Assembly: GCF_016741875.1 (NCBI RefSeq)
Contig: NZ_JAERRF010000020.1
Location: 62,001-126,000 of the forward strand
DNA length: 64,000 nucleotides
Direction: 5' to 3'
DNA from: Streptomyces coffeae
GTDB lineage: Bacteria > Actinomycetota > Actinomycetes > Streptomycetales > Streptomycetaceae
The first letter of the stretch is position 1. Every line of letters starts with the position of its first letter. Positions 49,770 to 59,535 of this stretch are shown piece after piece. Both the position numbers and the translations under genes were made by a program. Below the pieces are notes generated by a model. It saw only the letters and a list, made by a program, of their open reading frames with translations. It ran no database searches and had not been told where the DNA came from.

Positions 49770-52700
49770 ATGTCCGTAGTGAAGGACTCCCTGGAGGAGA
49801 TCGTCATCCGGGTGCTCGGCCCCTCCCGGGAGGAGCTCGCCGGAGCCACCCTCCAGGACCTCGGGCTGAACTCGGTCAACGCGGTACTGCTCGTCGAGGA
49901 GATCAACAGCAGGTTCGACCACGACTTCCCCACCAGTCTGGTCTTCGAGTTCGGCGACATCGGCGCGCTCGCCGCACACATCGAAGCGCGCCTCACGTCC
50001 GCCGCGCCAACCACCCGCACCGCGCCCGCCGCCTCCACCGCAACCGCCGCTCCCGCGCGGACGGCGCCTGCGGTGTCGTACGCCCCCCTCCAGGACGACG
50101 TGGCCATCGTCGGCATGTCCTGCCGGGCGGCCGGGGCGAACGGGCCGGAGGAGCTGTGGGATGTCGTCCGGAACGGCCAGGACTGCCTGGCGGAGATGAC
50201 AGACCCCGGCTGGATCGGGCTGTTCCGCGAGCACTTCCCCGGCGCGGCGCTGCCGCGCTACGGTGCCATGGCCGACACCGACGCGTTCGACGCGGCCTTC
50301 TTCCGCATCTCCCCGCGCGAGGCGGCCGGCATGGACCCGGCCCAGCGGCTGCTGCTGGAAGAGAGCTACCGGGCCTTGGAGGACGCCGCTCTGGACCCGG
50401 GCGCGCTGCGCGGACGCCAGGTGGCGGTAGTCATCGGTTCCACCGGGCTGCCGCCGCAGGCCGACTACTCGGCGCACGCCACCATGGGCGCCGACAGCAG
50501 CATCATGGCCGCCCGCCTCGCCTACCACTTGGACACCAGCGGCCCCGCCCTCGCGCTGGACACCGCCTGCTCGTCCTCCCTGGTCGCGCTCGACATAGCC
50601 CGCCGGATGCTTCAGTCCGGAGAGGCCGAACTGGCCCTCGCCGGCGGCGTCCAGGTCTTCAGCCACCCCGGCTTCTTCGTCGCGATGGAGAGTCTGGGAA
50701 CCACCTCGCCGACCCGCCGGTGCAGCCCCTTCGACCAGGCGGCCGACGGCATGCTGCTCGGCGAGGGCGTCGGCGTCCTCGTCCTCAAGCGGCTGGCCGA
50801 CGCCGTCCGCGACCGCGACCGCATCCTCGGGGTCATCCGGGGCAGCGGCACCAACCAGGACGGCCGCACTGCCGGTATCACCGCGCCCAGCTACCTCGCC
50901 CAGAGCCGCCTGATGCAGGACGTGTACCGCAGGAACGGCATCGAGCCGACGGACATCCAGTACGTGGAGGCCCACGGCACCGGCACCAAGCTGGGCGACC
51001 CGGTGGAGATCCACGGCCTCACCGACGCGTTCACCGCCTTCACCGACCGCACGGCGTTCTGCGCGATCGGCTCCGTCAAGGCCAACATCGGCCACACCAC
51101 CGGCGCAGCCGGCGTCCTCGGCGTCATCAAGGTGCTGCTCGCCCTGAGGCACCGCACGCTGCCGCCGGCCGCCAACTTCCGCCAGGCCAACCAGCACATC
51201 AACTTCGCGGGCAGCGCGGTCCGCGTCACCACCGAGCCCGCCCCCTGGCCGCGCAACGCCTCCGGGTCCCGGCTCGCCGCCGTCAGTGCCTTCGGCTACA
51301 GCGGCACCAACGCCCACCTGGTCATCGAGGAGTACGCCGAGCCCGAGCCACCGGCCGTCCCGGCCCCGCCTCGCCGCCCGCAGCTGATCCCGCTCTCCGC
51401 CCGCGACGAGACCCAGCTGCACGCCACGGCGACGGCCCTGGTGGCCGAGCTGCGCAGCCGGGGCCTCACCGACCGGGACCTCACCGACGTCGCCTGGACC
51501 CTGCAGATCGGCCGCGAGGCCATGGAGGAGCGCCTCGCCGTGATCGCCGGGTCGATGGCGGAGTGCATCGAGCGGCTCGCCGCCTTCGCCGACGGCGGCG
51601 AGACCGGCGTACCCGGACTGTTCCGGGGACGGGTGCCGGACCCGGAGCGGACCGGTGTGCCCGCCGAGGATGGCTACGGCGTCGGCGTCGATGAGCTGGC
51701 GGCCGGCTGGTGCGAGGGGCGGCCGGTGGACTGGGCCCGCCTGCACACCGGAACCCGGCCGCGCCGACTGCGGCTGCCCGGGCACTCCTTCGAGCGGACG
51801 CGGTTCCCGCGCCGCACCGACTTCACGGGCTGGGGCGCGGCCGCCTCCGCCGCGGTGTCAACGGCCGCCGTCGCACCGCAGACCTCCCCCTCCGCAGCCC
51901 AGCCCGCCGCCGCGCCCGCCGTGCCGTCGGTGCTTGCGGAGCTGGACACCGCCACCGCCGCCTTCCTGCGGGCCAACCCCGACTCCACCAGCCTGACCGC
52001 CGCCGGCCGGGTGCAGGAGACAGCCGGCCGGATGCAGGAGCTGTGCCGCCACATGCTGCTGGCGACCTTCCAGCGCATGGGTGTGTTCACCGCGCCCTGC
52101 CAGCGGTACCGGGAAGGAGAACTGGCCTCCCGCCTGGAGGTCGTGTCCGAGCACGCGATCCTCTTCGGCGCGCTGCTCGGCATCCTCACCGACGCGGGCT
52201 TCCTGCGGGTGGACGGCGAGGAGCTGGTGACGACCGACGTCATCGAGGCGGCCGCCGTCCACACCGACGAGGCCGCCCTGGAGCGGCGGCGCGAGGAGCT
52301 GGCAGCCGCCCACCCGGAGGGCAAGGGCTTCCTGAACCTCGTCGCCACCTGCCTGGACGCCTACCCGGACGTGCTGGCCGGGCGGCGCAAGGCCCAGGAG
52401 GTGCTCTTCGCCGGGGGCTCCTTCGACGCGGTCGGGGACGTCTACCACAGCGACCAGGACACCAACTCCCTGATCGCCACGCTGGTCGCGGAGTACGTCC
52501 GGGTCCGTCTGGAGCGCGACCCGCAGGCCACGGTATCGATCCTGGAAGTGGGTGCCGGCACCGGCAGCACCAGCGCCCGCGTCCTGCCCGCGCTGGACCC
52601 GTACGCCTCCCGTGTCCGCTACGTCTACACCGATATCTCCCGCAGCTTCACCCAGTTCGGCTCCCGCCAGTACGGCACGACGTACCCGTTCACCGAGTTC

Positions 52701-53516
52701 GCACCGCTGGATGTGGAACGGCCGCCCGCCGAACAGGACTTCACGCCGGAGACGTTCGACCTGGTCCTCGCCAACAACGTGCTGCACGCCACCAGCCGTA
52801 TCGACCGCTCCCTCACCCACATCAGGCAGGCGCTGCGGCCGGGCGGCCTGTTCGTCCTCATGGAGGCCACGCTCGCGCAGGACGCCTACACGCTCACCTT
52901 CGGCCTGACGTCGGGGTGGTGGACGTTCGAGGACGACTGCCGGCTGCCGGGCTCGCCGCTGCTGACCGCGCCGATGTGGCGCATCACGCTGGAGCACAAC
53001 GGCTTCGGCGGCGTGCGCGCGCTCTCGCTGCTGCCGTTCAGGGAGGACCAGGCGCCGGAGTCGGTGATCCTGGCCGAGAAGACGGCCGGGGCCCCGGCGG
53101 ACGCCTCCGCGGCGGCCCCGGCCTGCGCACCGGTCCCGGCCCCTGACAAGGCCGTCGGCGCGGCCTCGGCGCCTGACGACACCCCCGGCGAAACCCCCGC
53201 CCCCGAAGCCACCGGAGAAGCCTCCCCGGAATCCGCCGCCCCCGGCGGCATCGAAGGCATGGTCGCCGCCGCCTGGCAGGACGTCCTGGGCCTGCGCTCC
53301 ATCGCTCCCGACGACGACTTCCAGCGCCTGGGCGGCGACTCGATCCTGGCCACCCAGATCATCTCCCGTCTGAAGAACCACTTCCCGGTCGAACTCGATC
53401 TGGGCTCCCTCTTCGAGGCGCGGACGGTGGCCGACATGGCACGGCTGGTCGAGGGCGAACTGGTCGAACGCATCGACGAGCTGCCCGAGGAGACCGTGGT
53501 CTCCCTGCTGGCGTGA
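49770..53516 (+). CDS. Trans-AT PKS 4: ACP-KS-MT-PCP
   Basis: 1248 aa. It opens with an ACP (Ser35 in GLNS) that would serve the KS0-OMT half module ending the previous protein. Next come a complete KS (Cys267, His402 in EAHGTGT, NIGH), its flanking region, and a C-methyltransferase (about 750-1105; EVGAGTG, HATSR motif region). The C-terminal carrier (Ser1191 in LGGDS) looks like an NRPS PCP rather than a PKS ACP, which fits hand-off to the following condensation domain. With no KR or DH, the product is an alpha-methyl beta-keto thioester, the kind of group that can be attacked in ring closure. AAGGAGAG lies about 10 nt before ATG 49770. Confidence 0.9.
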   Translation: MSVVKDSLEEIVIRVLGPSREELAGATLQDLGLNSVNAVLLVEEINSRFDHDFPTSLVFEFGDIGALAAHIEARLTSAAPTTRTAPAASTATAAPARTAPAVSYAPLQDDVAIVGMSCRAAGANGPEELWDVVRNGQDCLAEMTDPGWIGLFREHFPGAALPRYGAMADTDAFDAAFFRISPREAAGMDPAQRLLLEESYRALEDAALDPGALRGRQVAVVIGSTGLPPQADYSAHATMGADSSIMAARLAYHLDTSGPALALDTACSSSLVALDIARRMLQSGEAELALAGGVQVFSHPGFFVAMESLGTTSPTRRCSPFDQAADGMLLGEGVGVLVLKRLADAVRDRDRILGVIRGSGTNQDGRTAGITAPSYLAQSRLMQDVYRRNGIEPTDIQYVEAHGTGTKLGDPVEIHGLTDAFTAFTDRTAFCAIGSVKANIGHTTGAAGVLGVIKVLLALRHRTLPPAANFRQANQHINFAGSAVRVTTEPAPWPRNASGSRLAAVSAFGYSGTNAHLVIEEYAEPEPPAVPAPPRRPQLIPLSARDETQLHATATALVAELRSRGLTDRDLTDVAWTLQIGREAMEERLAVIAGSMAECIERLAAFADGGETGVPGLFRGRVPDPERTGVPAEDGYGVGVDELAAGWCEGRPVDWARLHTGTRPRRLRLPGHSFERTRFPRRTDFTGWGAAASAAVSTAAVAPQTSPSAAQPAAAPAVPSVLAELDTATAAFLRANPDSTSLTAAGRVQETAGRMQELCRHMLLATFQRMGVFTAPCQRYREGELASRLEVVSEHAILFGALLGILTDAGFLRVDGEELVTTDVIEAAAVHTDEAALERRREELAAAHPEGKGFLNLVATCLDAYPDVLAGRRKAQEVLFAGGSFDAVGDVYHSDQDTNSLIATLVAEYVRVRLERDPQATVSILEVGAGTGSTSARVLPALDPYASRVRYVYTDISRSFTQFGSRQYGTTYPFTEFAPLDVERPPAEQDFTPETFDLVLANNVLHATSRIDRSLTHIRQALRPGGLFVLMEATLAQDAYTLTFGLTSGWWTFEDDCRLPGSPLLTAPMWRITLEHNGFGGVRALSLLPFREDQAPESVILAEKTAGAPADASAAAPACAPVPAPDKAVGAASAPDDTPGETPAPEATGEASPESAAPGGIEGMVAAAWQDVLGLRSIAPDDDFQRLGGDSILATQIISRLKNHFPVELDLGSLFEARTVADMARLVEGELVERIDELPEETVVSLLA

Positions 53517-53525
53517 CGGATTGAC

Positions 53526-53532
53526 AAGGAGA
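53526..53532 (+). promoter_or_regulatory. Ribosome binding site setting the NRPS 5 start
   Basis: AAGGAGA, 6 nt before ATG 53539. It supports ATG 53539 over the in-frame TTG at 53521, which has no such motif. Confidence 0.7.
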
Positions 53533-53538
53533 ACCACG

Positions 53539-56500
53539 ATGACCCTGGACCAGACCCCGCCCACCCGCCGGGCGGACCTGTCGCCGGCCAAGCGGGCCCT
53601 GCTGGCGAAGCTGACGAGCACCACCGCCCGGCCCGCCGGTGCGATACCGCGCCGCCCCGCGGACCCCCGGCCCCCGCTGTCGTTCGCACAGCGGCGGCTG
53701 TGGTTCATCGACCAGATGGTGCCCGGCACCCCGGCCTACAACGTGCCCGTGAGCCTGCGGCTGCGCGGCCCGCTGCGGCTGGACGTGGTGGAGCGCGCCG
53801 TCGCCGAGATGGTGCGCAGGCACGAGACGCTGCGCACCACCTTCCCGAGCGTCGACGGCGAGCCCTGGCAGGAGATCGACCCGCACGCGACCGTGACGCC
53901 CGTGCTGGTGGACCTCACGGACGCACGGGACGAGGACCGCGGGGCTCGCGAGGCCCGCCTGAACCGGCTGATGTCCGAGGAGAGCCGCCGGTCGTTCGAC
54001 CTGGCCACCGGGCCGCTGGTGCGGTTCACGGTCTACCGGCTGGAGCCGGAGCTGCACGTCCTGCTCCTCAATGCCCATCACATCGCGGTCGACGGCTGGT
54101 CGCTCGGCCTGTTCTGGCGGGAGCTGCTCGCCCTGTACGGGGCGTTCGCCGACGGCCGCCCTTCTCCGCTGCCCGAACTTCCCATTCAGTACGCCGACTT
54201 CGCGATCTGGCAGCGCGGGCACCTCACCGGGCAGCGCCTGGAGAGCCAGCTGGAATACTGGCGCAAGCAGCTCGACGGCGCCACCGACTCCCTGCAGCTG
54301 CCCTACGACCATCCCCGGCCGCCAGTGCAGAACTTCGAGGGCCGCAGCCTGGACAAGCGCGTCCTGCCCGCGGAACTGCGCGACCGGCTGGCGGCGTTGG
54401 GCGCCGCCCGGCAGGCGAACCTGTTCGCCGTGCTGCTGGGCGCGCTGAAGGTGCTGCTGTTCCGGTACACCGGGCAGGAGGACATCGTGGTCGGCTCGCC
54501 GGTCACCAACCGCACCCGGCTGGACATCGAGGGGCTGGTCGGCTTCTTCGTCAACAGCCTGGTCTACCGCACCGATCTGAGCGGCGACCCCGACTTCGGC
54601 ACGGTCCTGGACCGGGTGCAGGAAGTCGTCCGGGGCGCCCAGCAGCACCAGGAGCTGCCGTTCGAGGTTCTGGTCGACGATCTGGAGCCGGAGCGCTCCC
54701 TCAGTCAGAACCCTCTCTTCCAGGTCTGCTTCAGTTACCTCCCCGGAACCGAACTGCCCCAGGCCGAAGGTCTGGTCACGGAGTCGGTGGACTCGATCCG
54801 CAACGACACGGCCAAGTTCGACCTGTGGGTGAGTGTCGTCGACCTCGACGGGGAACTGCTCCTGGAGGTCGAGTACGACTCGGACGTCTTCGACGCCGCG
54901 ACCGTCCAGCGGATGATCGACGGCTACCAGGTGCTGCTGGAGGCGGTCACCGCCGATCCACGGACGGACATCTCGCGGCTCCCGGTGGTCCCCGACGCCG
55001 AACTGCGCAGCCTGGACGCCGAATGGGCGCTGCCCTCCCCAGCGGCGCCCCGGGTCACCCTGCCCGAACTGTTCGAGGCGCAGGCCCGGGTCGCCCCGGA
55101 CGCGGTCGCCGTCACCTTCGACGGCACCGATCTGACGTACGGCGCCCTCGATGCCCGCGCCGACCGGCTGGCCCGTCGGCTGCGCCGCCTCGGCGCCGCA
55201 CCCGGCACCCTGGTCGGCCTGTGCACCGAACGCTCCGCGGACCTGATCACCGGCATCCTCGCCGTCCTGAAGACCGGTGCCGCCTACGTCCCGCTCGACC
55301 CCGGCTACCCCGCCGAGCGCCTCTCCCACCTCCTCCAGGACAGCGCCGCCCCCCTTGTGCTGACCCAGTCGCACGTGGCCGACCGGCTCCCCGAGCACTC
55401 GGCACGGTTGGTCCTCATGGATGACGACTCGGACGACTCGTACCACGGCGAGAACGCGTCCCCGGTCACGCGCCCGGGCCCGGACGACCCGGCGTACGTC
55501 ATCTACACCTCCGGCTCCACCGGCGCCCCCAAGGGCGTCCTGGTCAGCCACGCCAACGTGGTGCGCTTGTTCACCTCCACGGCCGGATGGTTCCGCTTCG
55601 GGCCCCGGGACACCTGGACCCTCTTCCACTCCTTCGCGTTCGACTTCTCCGTCTGGGAGATCTGGGGCGCCCTGCTGCACGGTGGCCGGCTGGTCGTCGT
55701 GCCGCACTGGGTGACCCGCTCTCCGCAGAGCTTCTACGAGCTGCTGCGCGACGAACGCGTCACCGTCCTCAACCAGACTCCGCTGGTCTTCCGTCATCTG
55801 GTCGCCGCCGAGGAGGAGCTGGGCGCCGATCCGGCCCGGCTCGCCCTGCGGCTGGTGGTGTTCGGCGGTGAGGCCCTCGACGTCGCGAGCCTGCGGCCGT
55901 GGTTCGACCGGCACGGCGACAGCGAGCCGCAGGTGGTGAACATGTACGGCATCACGGAGACGACCGTGCACGTCACCTACCGGCCGATCACCCGCGCCGA
56001 CCTCTACCGCCGGTTCTGGGGCAGCCCCATCGGCCGGCCCATCCCCGATCTGCGCACCCGCGTCCTCGACGCGGACGGCCGCCCGGTGCCCGTCGGCGTC
56101 CACGGCGAGCTGTACGTAGGCGGCGCCGGTGTCACCCTCGGGTATCTGCGCCGCCCCGAGCTGACCGCCGAGCGGTTCGTCGAGGACCCGGCCGGGGGGC
56201 CCGGGGAGCGGCTGTACCGCACCGGAGACCTGGTCCGCCGCCGCCCGGACGGCGAGCTGGAGTACGTGGGCCGCGCCGACGGCCAGGTGAAGATCCGCGG
56301 CCACCGCATCGAACTCGGCGAGATCGAGGCCCATCTGGGCCGTCACCCCGAGGTCCGCGAGGCGGTCGTCGTCGCCACCGCCGACGCGGCGGGCGACAAG
56401 CGGCTGGTCGCCTATGTCGTACCCCGGACCGAGAGCGGGCAGGCGGCGCTGCGCGAGGGCACCGTGCGCGGCGCCGAGTGGGAGCAGGTCTTCGACCGGT

Positions 56501-59500
56501 CGTACGGCACCGGCGAGATCGCCGAGGACGATTTCAACATCCTCGGCTGGGACAGCAGTTATACCCGTGAGCCGTTGCCGGCGGAGGACATGCGCGAGTG
56601 GACGGAGACCACGGTCCACCGCATCCTGGACCTCGCGCCGCGCCGGGTGCTGGAGATCGGCTGCGGCACCGGTCTGCTGCTGTCCCGGATCGCCCCGCAC
56701 TGCGAGACGTACGTCGGCACCGACATCTCCGCCACCGCCCTCGACCACGTCGGCGAGCGGCTCGTGTCCCGGCGGCCCGAACTCGCCCATGTACGGCTGC
56801 ACAAGGCGACCGCCGACGACCTGTCCGCCGTGGGGGACGAGCAGTTCGACCTCGTCGTCGTCAACTCCGTGGTCCAGTACTTCCCCGGCCCCGGCTATCT
56901 GCGCGAGGTCGTCGAGGGCGTCCTGCCCCGGATCGCCGACGGGGGCGCCCTCTTCCTCGGAGACCTGCGCAGCCTGTCCCTGCTGGAGGCCTTCCACACC
57001 GACGTGGAACTCGCTCAGTGCGACCTCGCGCCCGACGCGGAGGTGCTGCGCGCCCGGGTGCGCCGACGGGTCCTCCAGGACCATGAACTCGCAGTCGATC
57101 CGGACTTCTTCCGCGTCCTGCGGCGGGATGAACCGCGCATCGGGCATGTGGAGGTCCAGCTCCGGCGCGGCGCCCGCCGCAACGAGATGACGGCCTACCG
57201 CTACGACGCGATCCTCCATGTCGACCGTGAGGCCGCCCTCATGACGGCCCGCGACACCGACTGGGCGCGCGACGCGCTCACCCTGGCCGGGGTCGAGCGC
57301 ACGCTCACCACCGAGCGCCCTGAGTGCCTGGTCGTCCACGGCATCCCCAACAGCCGGATCGCGTCCGCCGACACGCTCCTCGCCTCCGGCCCGGCCTGCG
57401 TCGACCCCGAGGAGTGGTGGCTGCTCGCCGAGCGCGCCGGCTACGCAGTGGCCGTCGAGTGGCTGCCCGGCCGCACCGACGGGTCCTACGCCGCAGTCCT
57501 CACCCGCCCCGACGCAATCGGCGCCGGGCAGGCCACCCCCGGCCTCACCCACCCCATGACGGCCGGCCGCGCCGAGGACCACGCCACCGACCCGGCGTTC
57601 AACCGGGCCGCCCAGGCCCTCGGCCCCCGGCTACGGGCCCACCTCAAGGACGTCCTGCCGGACTACATGCTCCCAGCCGGGTTCGTGCCGCTGCCCAGGT
57701 TCCCGGTCAACGCCCACGGCAAGCTGGAACGGGGCGAGCTGCCCCCGCCCCTGTTCGACGCGGCCACCGCGGCGGCCGACGACGGGGGCGAGGTGGTGGG
57801 CCCCCGGACCGGGACCGAGCGCACCCTGGCCGACGTGTGGACCGAGGTGCTCGGTGTCACCGGCTTCGGCGTCGAGACCAACTTCTTCGAACTCGGCGGC
57901 GACTCCATCCAGAGCATCCATGTCGTCGCCAAAGCCAAGGCGCGCGGCCTGGAGATCACCCCTCAGATGATCTTCCAGTACGGCACGGTCGCGGAACTGG
58001 CCGCCGCCCTGGAAGGCTCCGTCGCAGAGGCTGTGGAAGACGAACAGCCGCGGGATCCGCGGCCGGAGTCCGCGGCGTGGCCCGCGTCACGCCCGGAGGA
58101 GCCGGCGTCCGACCCTGGCATCGAGGCCGTCTACCCGCTGGCGCCCTTCCAATCCTGGGCGCTGCGGACCCTGCTGACCAAGCCCCGGCCCGGCCTGTTC
58201 CAGGTGCACCGTCTCGCCGTGATGCCCGGCGGGATGCTCACCAGCCACGAGGACCTGCGTGAGGCGCTGGCCCTCCAGGCTCGCGCCTACCCGGTGATGC
58301 GCACCTCGTTCATCTGGGAGGGGGTGCCCGAGCCGGTGCAGGTCGTCCACCGGGAGCCGACCGTGGAGCTCGACTTCGCCGACTGGCGCGGGCTCAGTGC
58401 CGACGAGCAGGACGAGCGCCTCGAACGCATTCTGTCCGCCGACCGCGAGCGCGGCATCGACCCCGAAGTGCCCGGCGGCATGCGCTACGTCGTTGCCCAT
58501 CTGGACGGCGACGCCTTCCTGCTGCTGATCAGCATCAGCTATCTGTGCGTGGACGGCTGGAGCTACGACATCCTCGGCAACCAGCTCATCGAGAACCTTG
58601 CGGTCATCGCGCGCGGCGAGCGGCCAAAGCTCGCGCCGCGCATGCCGTACGAGCGGTTCATCGAGCATCTGGGACAGCGGGACACGACCGCCGCCGAACG
58701 CTACTGGCGCGGTGTGCTCGGCGATCTGAAGGAACCGACGCTGCTCTCCGAGGGCCTGCCCGGCAACACGGTGGGCGCCGCGGACGGGTTCGCCCGCCAG
58801 TGGATCTCCCTGCCGCCGGACCTGTCCGCGGCGCTGCGTCGGTTCGCCCGTGAGAATCGGCTCACCCTCAACGTCCTCTTCCAGGCGGCCTGGGCCGCCG
58901 TGTCGGCCGCGTTCGCGGGCCACACCCTGTCCACCGGGGAGATCGACGCCTCGCATGGCGTCCTCCTCGCCGGCCGTTCCTCCGGCCCGGACGAGGTCAG
59001 CGGCATGGTCGGGCCCACCCTCAACATCCTTCCGCTGCGCAGCAGGGTGCGGCCGGAGGAGTCCCGAACGGAGTTCCTGTCCCGCACCATGCGGGAGCTG
59101 ATCGCCCTGAGCGGTCACGAGCAGACCCCGCTCCACCACACGCTGTCCGCCGCCGAGCTGCCCGACGGCGTGCTGCCGTGCGAAAGCTACCTGGTGTACC
59201 AGAACGTGGGCCTGGAGAACTCCGAGCGCTACGGGCCGGCGTACTACATCTCCCGTATGGGCTTCCCGCTGCGCGTGGACGTCTTCCCGACCACCACCGT
59301 CACCCTCCATCTGTCGTACTACCGCGACCTGTTCACCGACGAGGCGGTCACCCGGCTGCTCGGCGGCTTCCGGGCGGTGCTGGAGGCACTGGCCGCACCC
59401 GGCGAGGTGATCATGGCCAAGGTGCTGGCCGCCGCGCGCGCCGAGCGGACGGCGCCTGAGGACGTCCAGGTCTTCTACGAGGGCGGGTTCCGCGTCGAGG

Positions 59501-59535
59501 AGATCCGCGCCCTCTCACTGGGCGAGGGGCACTGA
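53539..59535 (+). CDS. NRPS 5: C-A(Thr)-nMT-PCP-C
   Basis: 1998 aa. First C domain about residues 47-480, with intact HHIAVDG (180-186). A domain from about 508, with YTSGSTG (about 655) and FAFDFSVWE (about 700). My reading of the pocket is D-F-W-N-V-G-M-V-H, one residue from the known threonine code (DFWNIGMVHK). A methyltransferase (about 980-1360; EIGCGTG near 1036) is inserted between A8 and A10, the usual place of N-methyltransferases. The A10 Lys is in NAHGKLER (about 1395). PCP: Ser1456 in GGDS. The protein ends with a second condensation-like domain (about 1528-1985) in which HHxxxDG is replaced by SYLCVDG (1667-1673). No thioesterase follows. The module should add N-methyl-threonine to the beta-keto chain, and the last domain is the candidate for release. 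Stop and next start share TGATG. Confidence 0.92.
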   Translation: MTLDQTPPTRRADLSPAKRALLAKLTSTTARPAGAIPRRPADPRPPLSFAQRRLWFIDQMVPGTPAYNVPVSLRLRGPLRLDVVERAVAEMVRRHETLRTTFPSVDGEPWQEIDPHATVTPVLVDLTDARDEDRGAREARLNRLMSEESRRSFDLATGPLVRFTVYRLEPELHVLLLNAHHIAVDGWSLGLFWRELLALYGAFADGRPSPLPELPIQYADFAIWQRGHLTGQRLESQLEYWRKQLDGATDSLQLPYDHPRPPVQNFEGRSLDKRVLPAELRDRLAALGAARQANLFAVLLGALKVLLFRYTGQEDIVVGSPVTNRTRLDIEGLVGFFVNSLVYRTDLSGDPDFGTVLDRVQEVVRGAQQHQELPFEVLVDDLEPERSLSQNPLFQVCFSYLPGTELPQAEGLVTESVDSIRNDTAKFDLWVSVVDLDGELLLEVEYDSDVFDAATVQRMIDGYQVLLEAVTADPRTDISRLPVVPDAELRSLDAEWALPSPAAPRVTLPELFEAQARVAPDAVAVTFDGTDLTYGALDARADRLARRLRRLGAAPGTLVGLCTERSADLITGILAVLKTGAAYVPLDPGYPAERLSHLLQDSAAPLVLTQSHVADRLPEHSARLVLMDDDSDDSYHGENASPVTRPGPDDPAYVIYTSGSTGAPKGVLVSHANVVRLFTSTAGWFRFGPRDTWTLFHSFAFDFSVWEIWGALLHGGRLVVVPHWVTRSPQSFYELLRDERVTVLNQTPLVFRHLVAAEEELGADPARLALRLVVFGGEALDVASLRPWFDRHGDSEPQVVNMYGITETTVHVTYRPITRADLYRRFWGSPIGRPIPDLRTRVLDADGRPVPVGVHGELYVGGAGVTLGYLRRPELTAERFVEDPAGGPGERLYRTGDLVRRRPDGELEYVGRADGQVKIRGHRIELGEIEAHLGRHPEVREAVVVATADAAGDKRLVAYVVPRTESGQAALREGTVRGAEWEQVFDRSYGTGEIAEDDFNILGWDSSYTREPLPAEDMREWTETTVHRILDLAPRRVLEIGCGTGLLLSRIAPHCETYVGTDISATALDHVGERLVSRRPELAHVRLHKATADDLSAVGDEQFDLVVVNSVVQYFPGPGYLREVVEGVLPRIADGGALFLGDLRSLSLLEAFHTDVELAQCDLAPDAEVLRARVRRRVLQDHELAVDPDFFRVLRRDEPRIGHVEVQLRRGARRNEMTAYRYDAILHVDREAALMTARDTDWARDALTLAGVERTLTTERPECLVVHGIPNSRIASADTLLASGPACVDPEEWWLLAERAGYAVAVEWLPGRTDGSYAAVLTRPDAIGAGQATPGLTHPMTAGRAEDHATDPAFNRAAQALGPRLRAHLKDVLPDYMLPAGFVPLPRFPVNAHGKLERGELPPPLFDAATAAADDGGEVVGPRTGTERTLADVWTEVLGVTGFGVETNFFELGGDSIQSIHVVAKAKARGLEITPQMIFQYGTVAELAAALEGSVAEAVEDEQPRDPRPESAAWPASRPEEPASDPGIEAVYPLAPFQSWALRTLLTKPRPGLFQVHRLAVMPGGMLTSHEDLREALALQARAYPVMRTSFIWEGVPEPVQVVHREPTVELDFADWRGLSADEQDERLERILSADRERGIDPEVPGGMRYVVAHLDGDAFLLLISISYLCVDGWSYDILGNQLIENLAVIARGERPKLAPRMPYERFIEHLGQRDTTAAERYWRGVLGDLKEPTLLSEGLPGNTVGAADGFARQWISLPPDLSAALRRFARENRLTLNVLFQAAWAAVSAAFAGHTLSTGEIDASHGVLLAGRSSGPDEVSGMVGPTLNILPLRSRVRPEESRTEFLSRTMRELIALSGHEQTPLHHTLSAAELPDGVLPCESYLVYQNVGLENSERYGPAYYISRMGFPLRVDVFPTTTVTLHLSYYRDLFTDEAVTRLLGGFRAVLEALAAPGEVIMAKVLAAARAERTAPEDVQVFYEGGFRVEEIRALSLGEGH
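55060..57720 (+). other. Threonine-type adenylation domain with inserted N-methyltransferase
   Basis: Pocket residues visible: D, F and W in FDFSVWE; N in LNQTP; V and G in VVFGGE; M in NMYG; V and H in TTVH. This is the threonine signature with Ile changed to Val. The inserted MT starts FDRSYGTGEIAEDDF and contains EIGCGTGLLL, as in N-methylating modules. The product would be L-N-methyl-threonine on the PCP. Confidence 0.85.
58120..59400 (+). other. Terminal condensation-like domain lacking both motif histidines
   Basis: The domain has the C-domain fold marks (YPLAPFQ near its start, VGPTLNILPLRS in the middle) but SYLCVDG in place of HHxxxDG; the Asp-Gly is kept. It is the last domain of the line. 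Terminal C domains act in release or cyclisation in other systems, usually with the second His; here Tyr stands in its place. Confidence 0.75.

Noticed and set aside
53359..57582. Minus-strand open frame of about 1400 codons
   Set aside because: Antisense shadow of PKS 4 and NRPS 5; the plus strand has intact C, A and MT motifs throughout.
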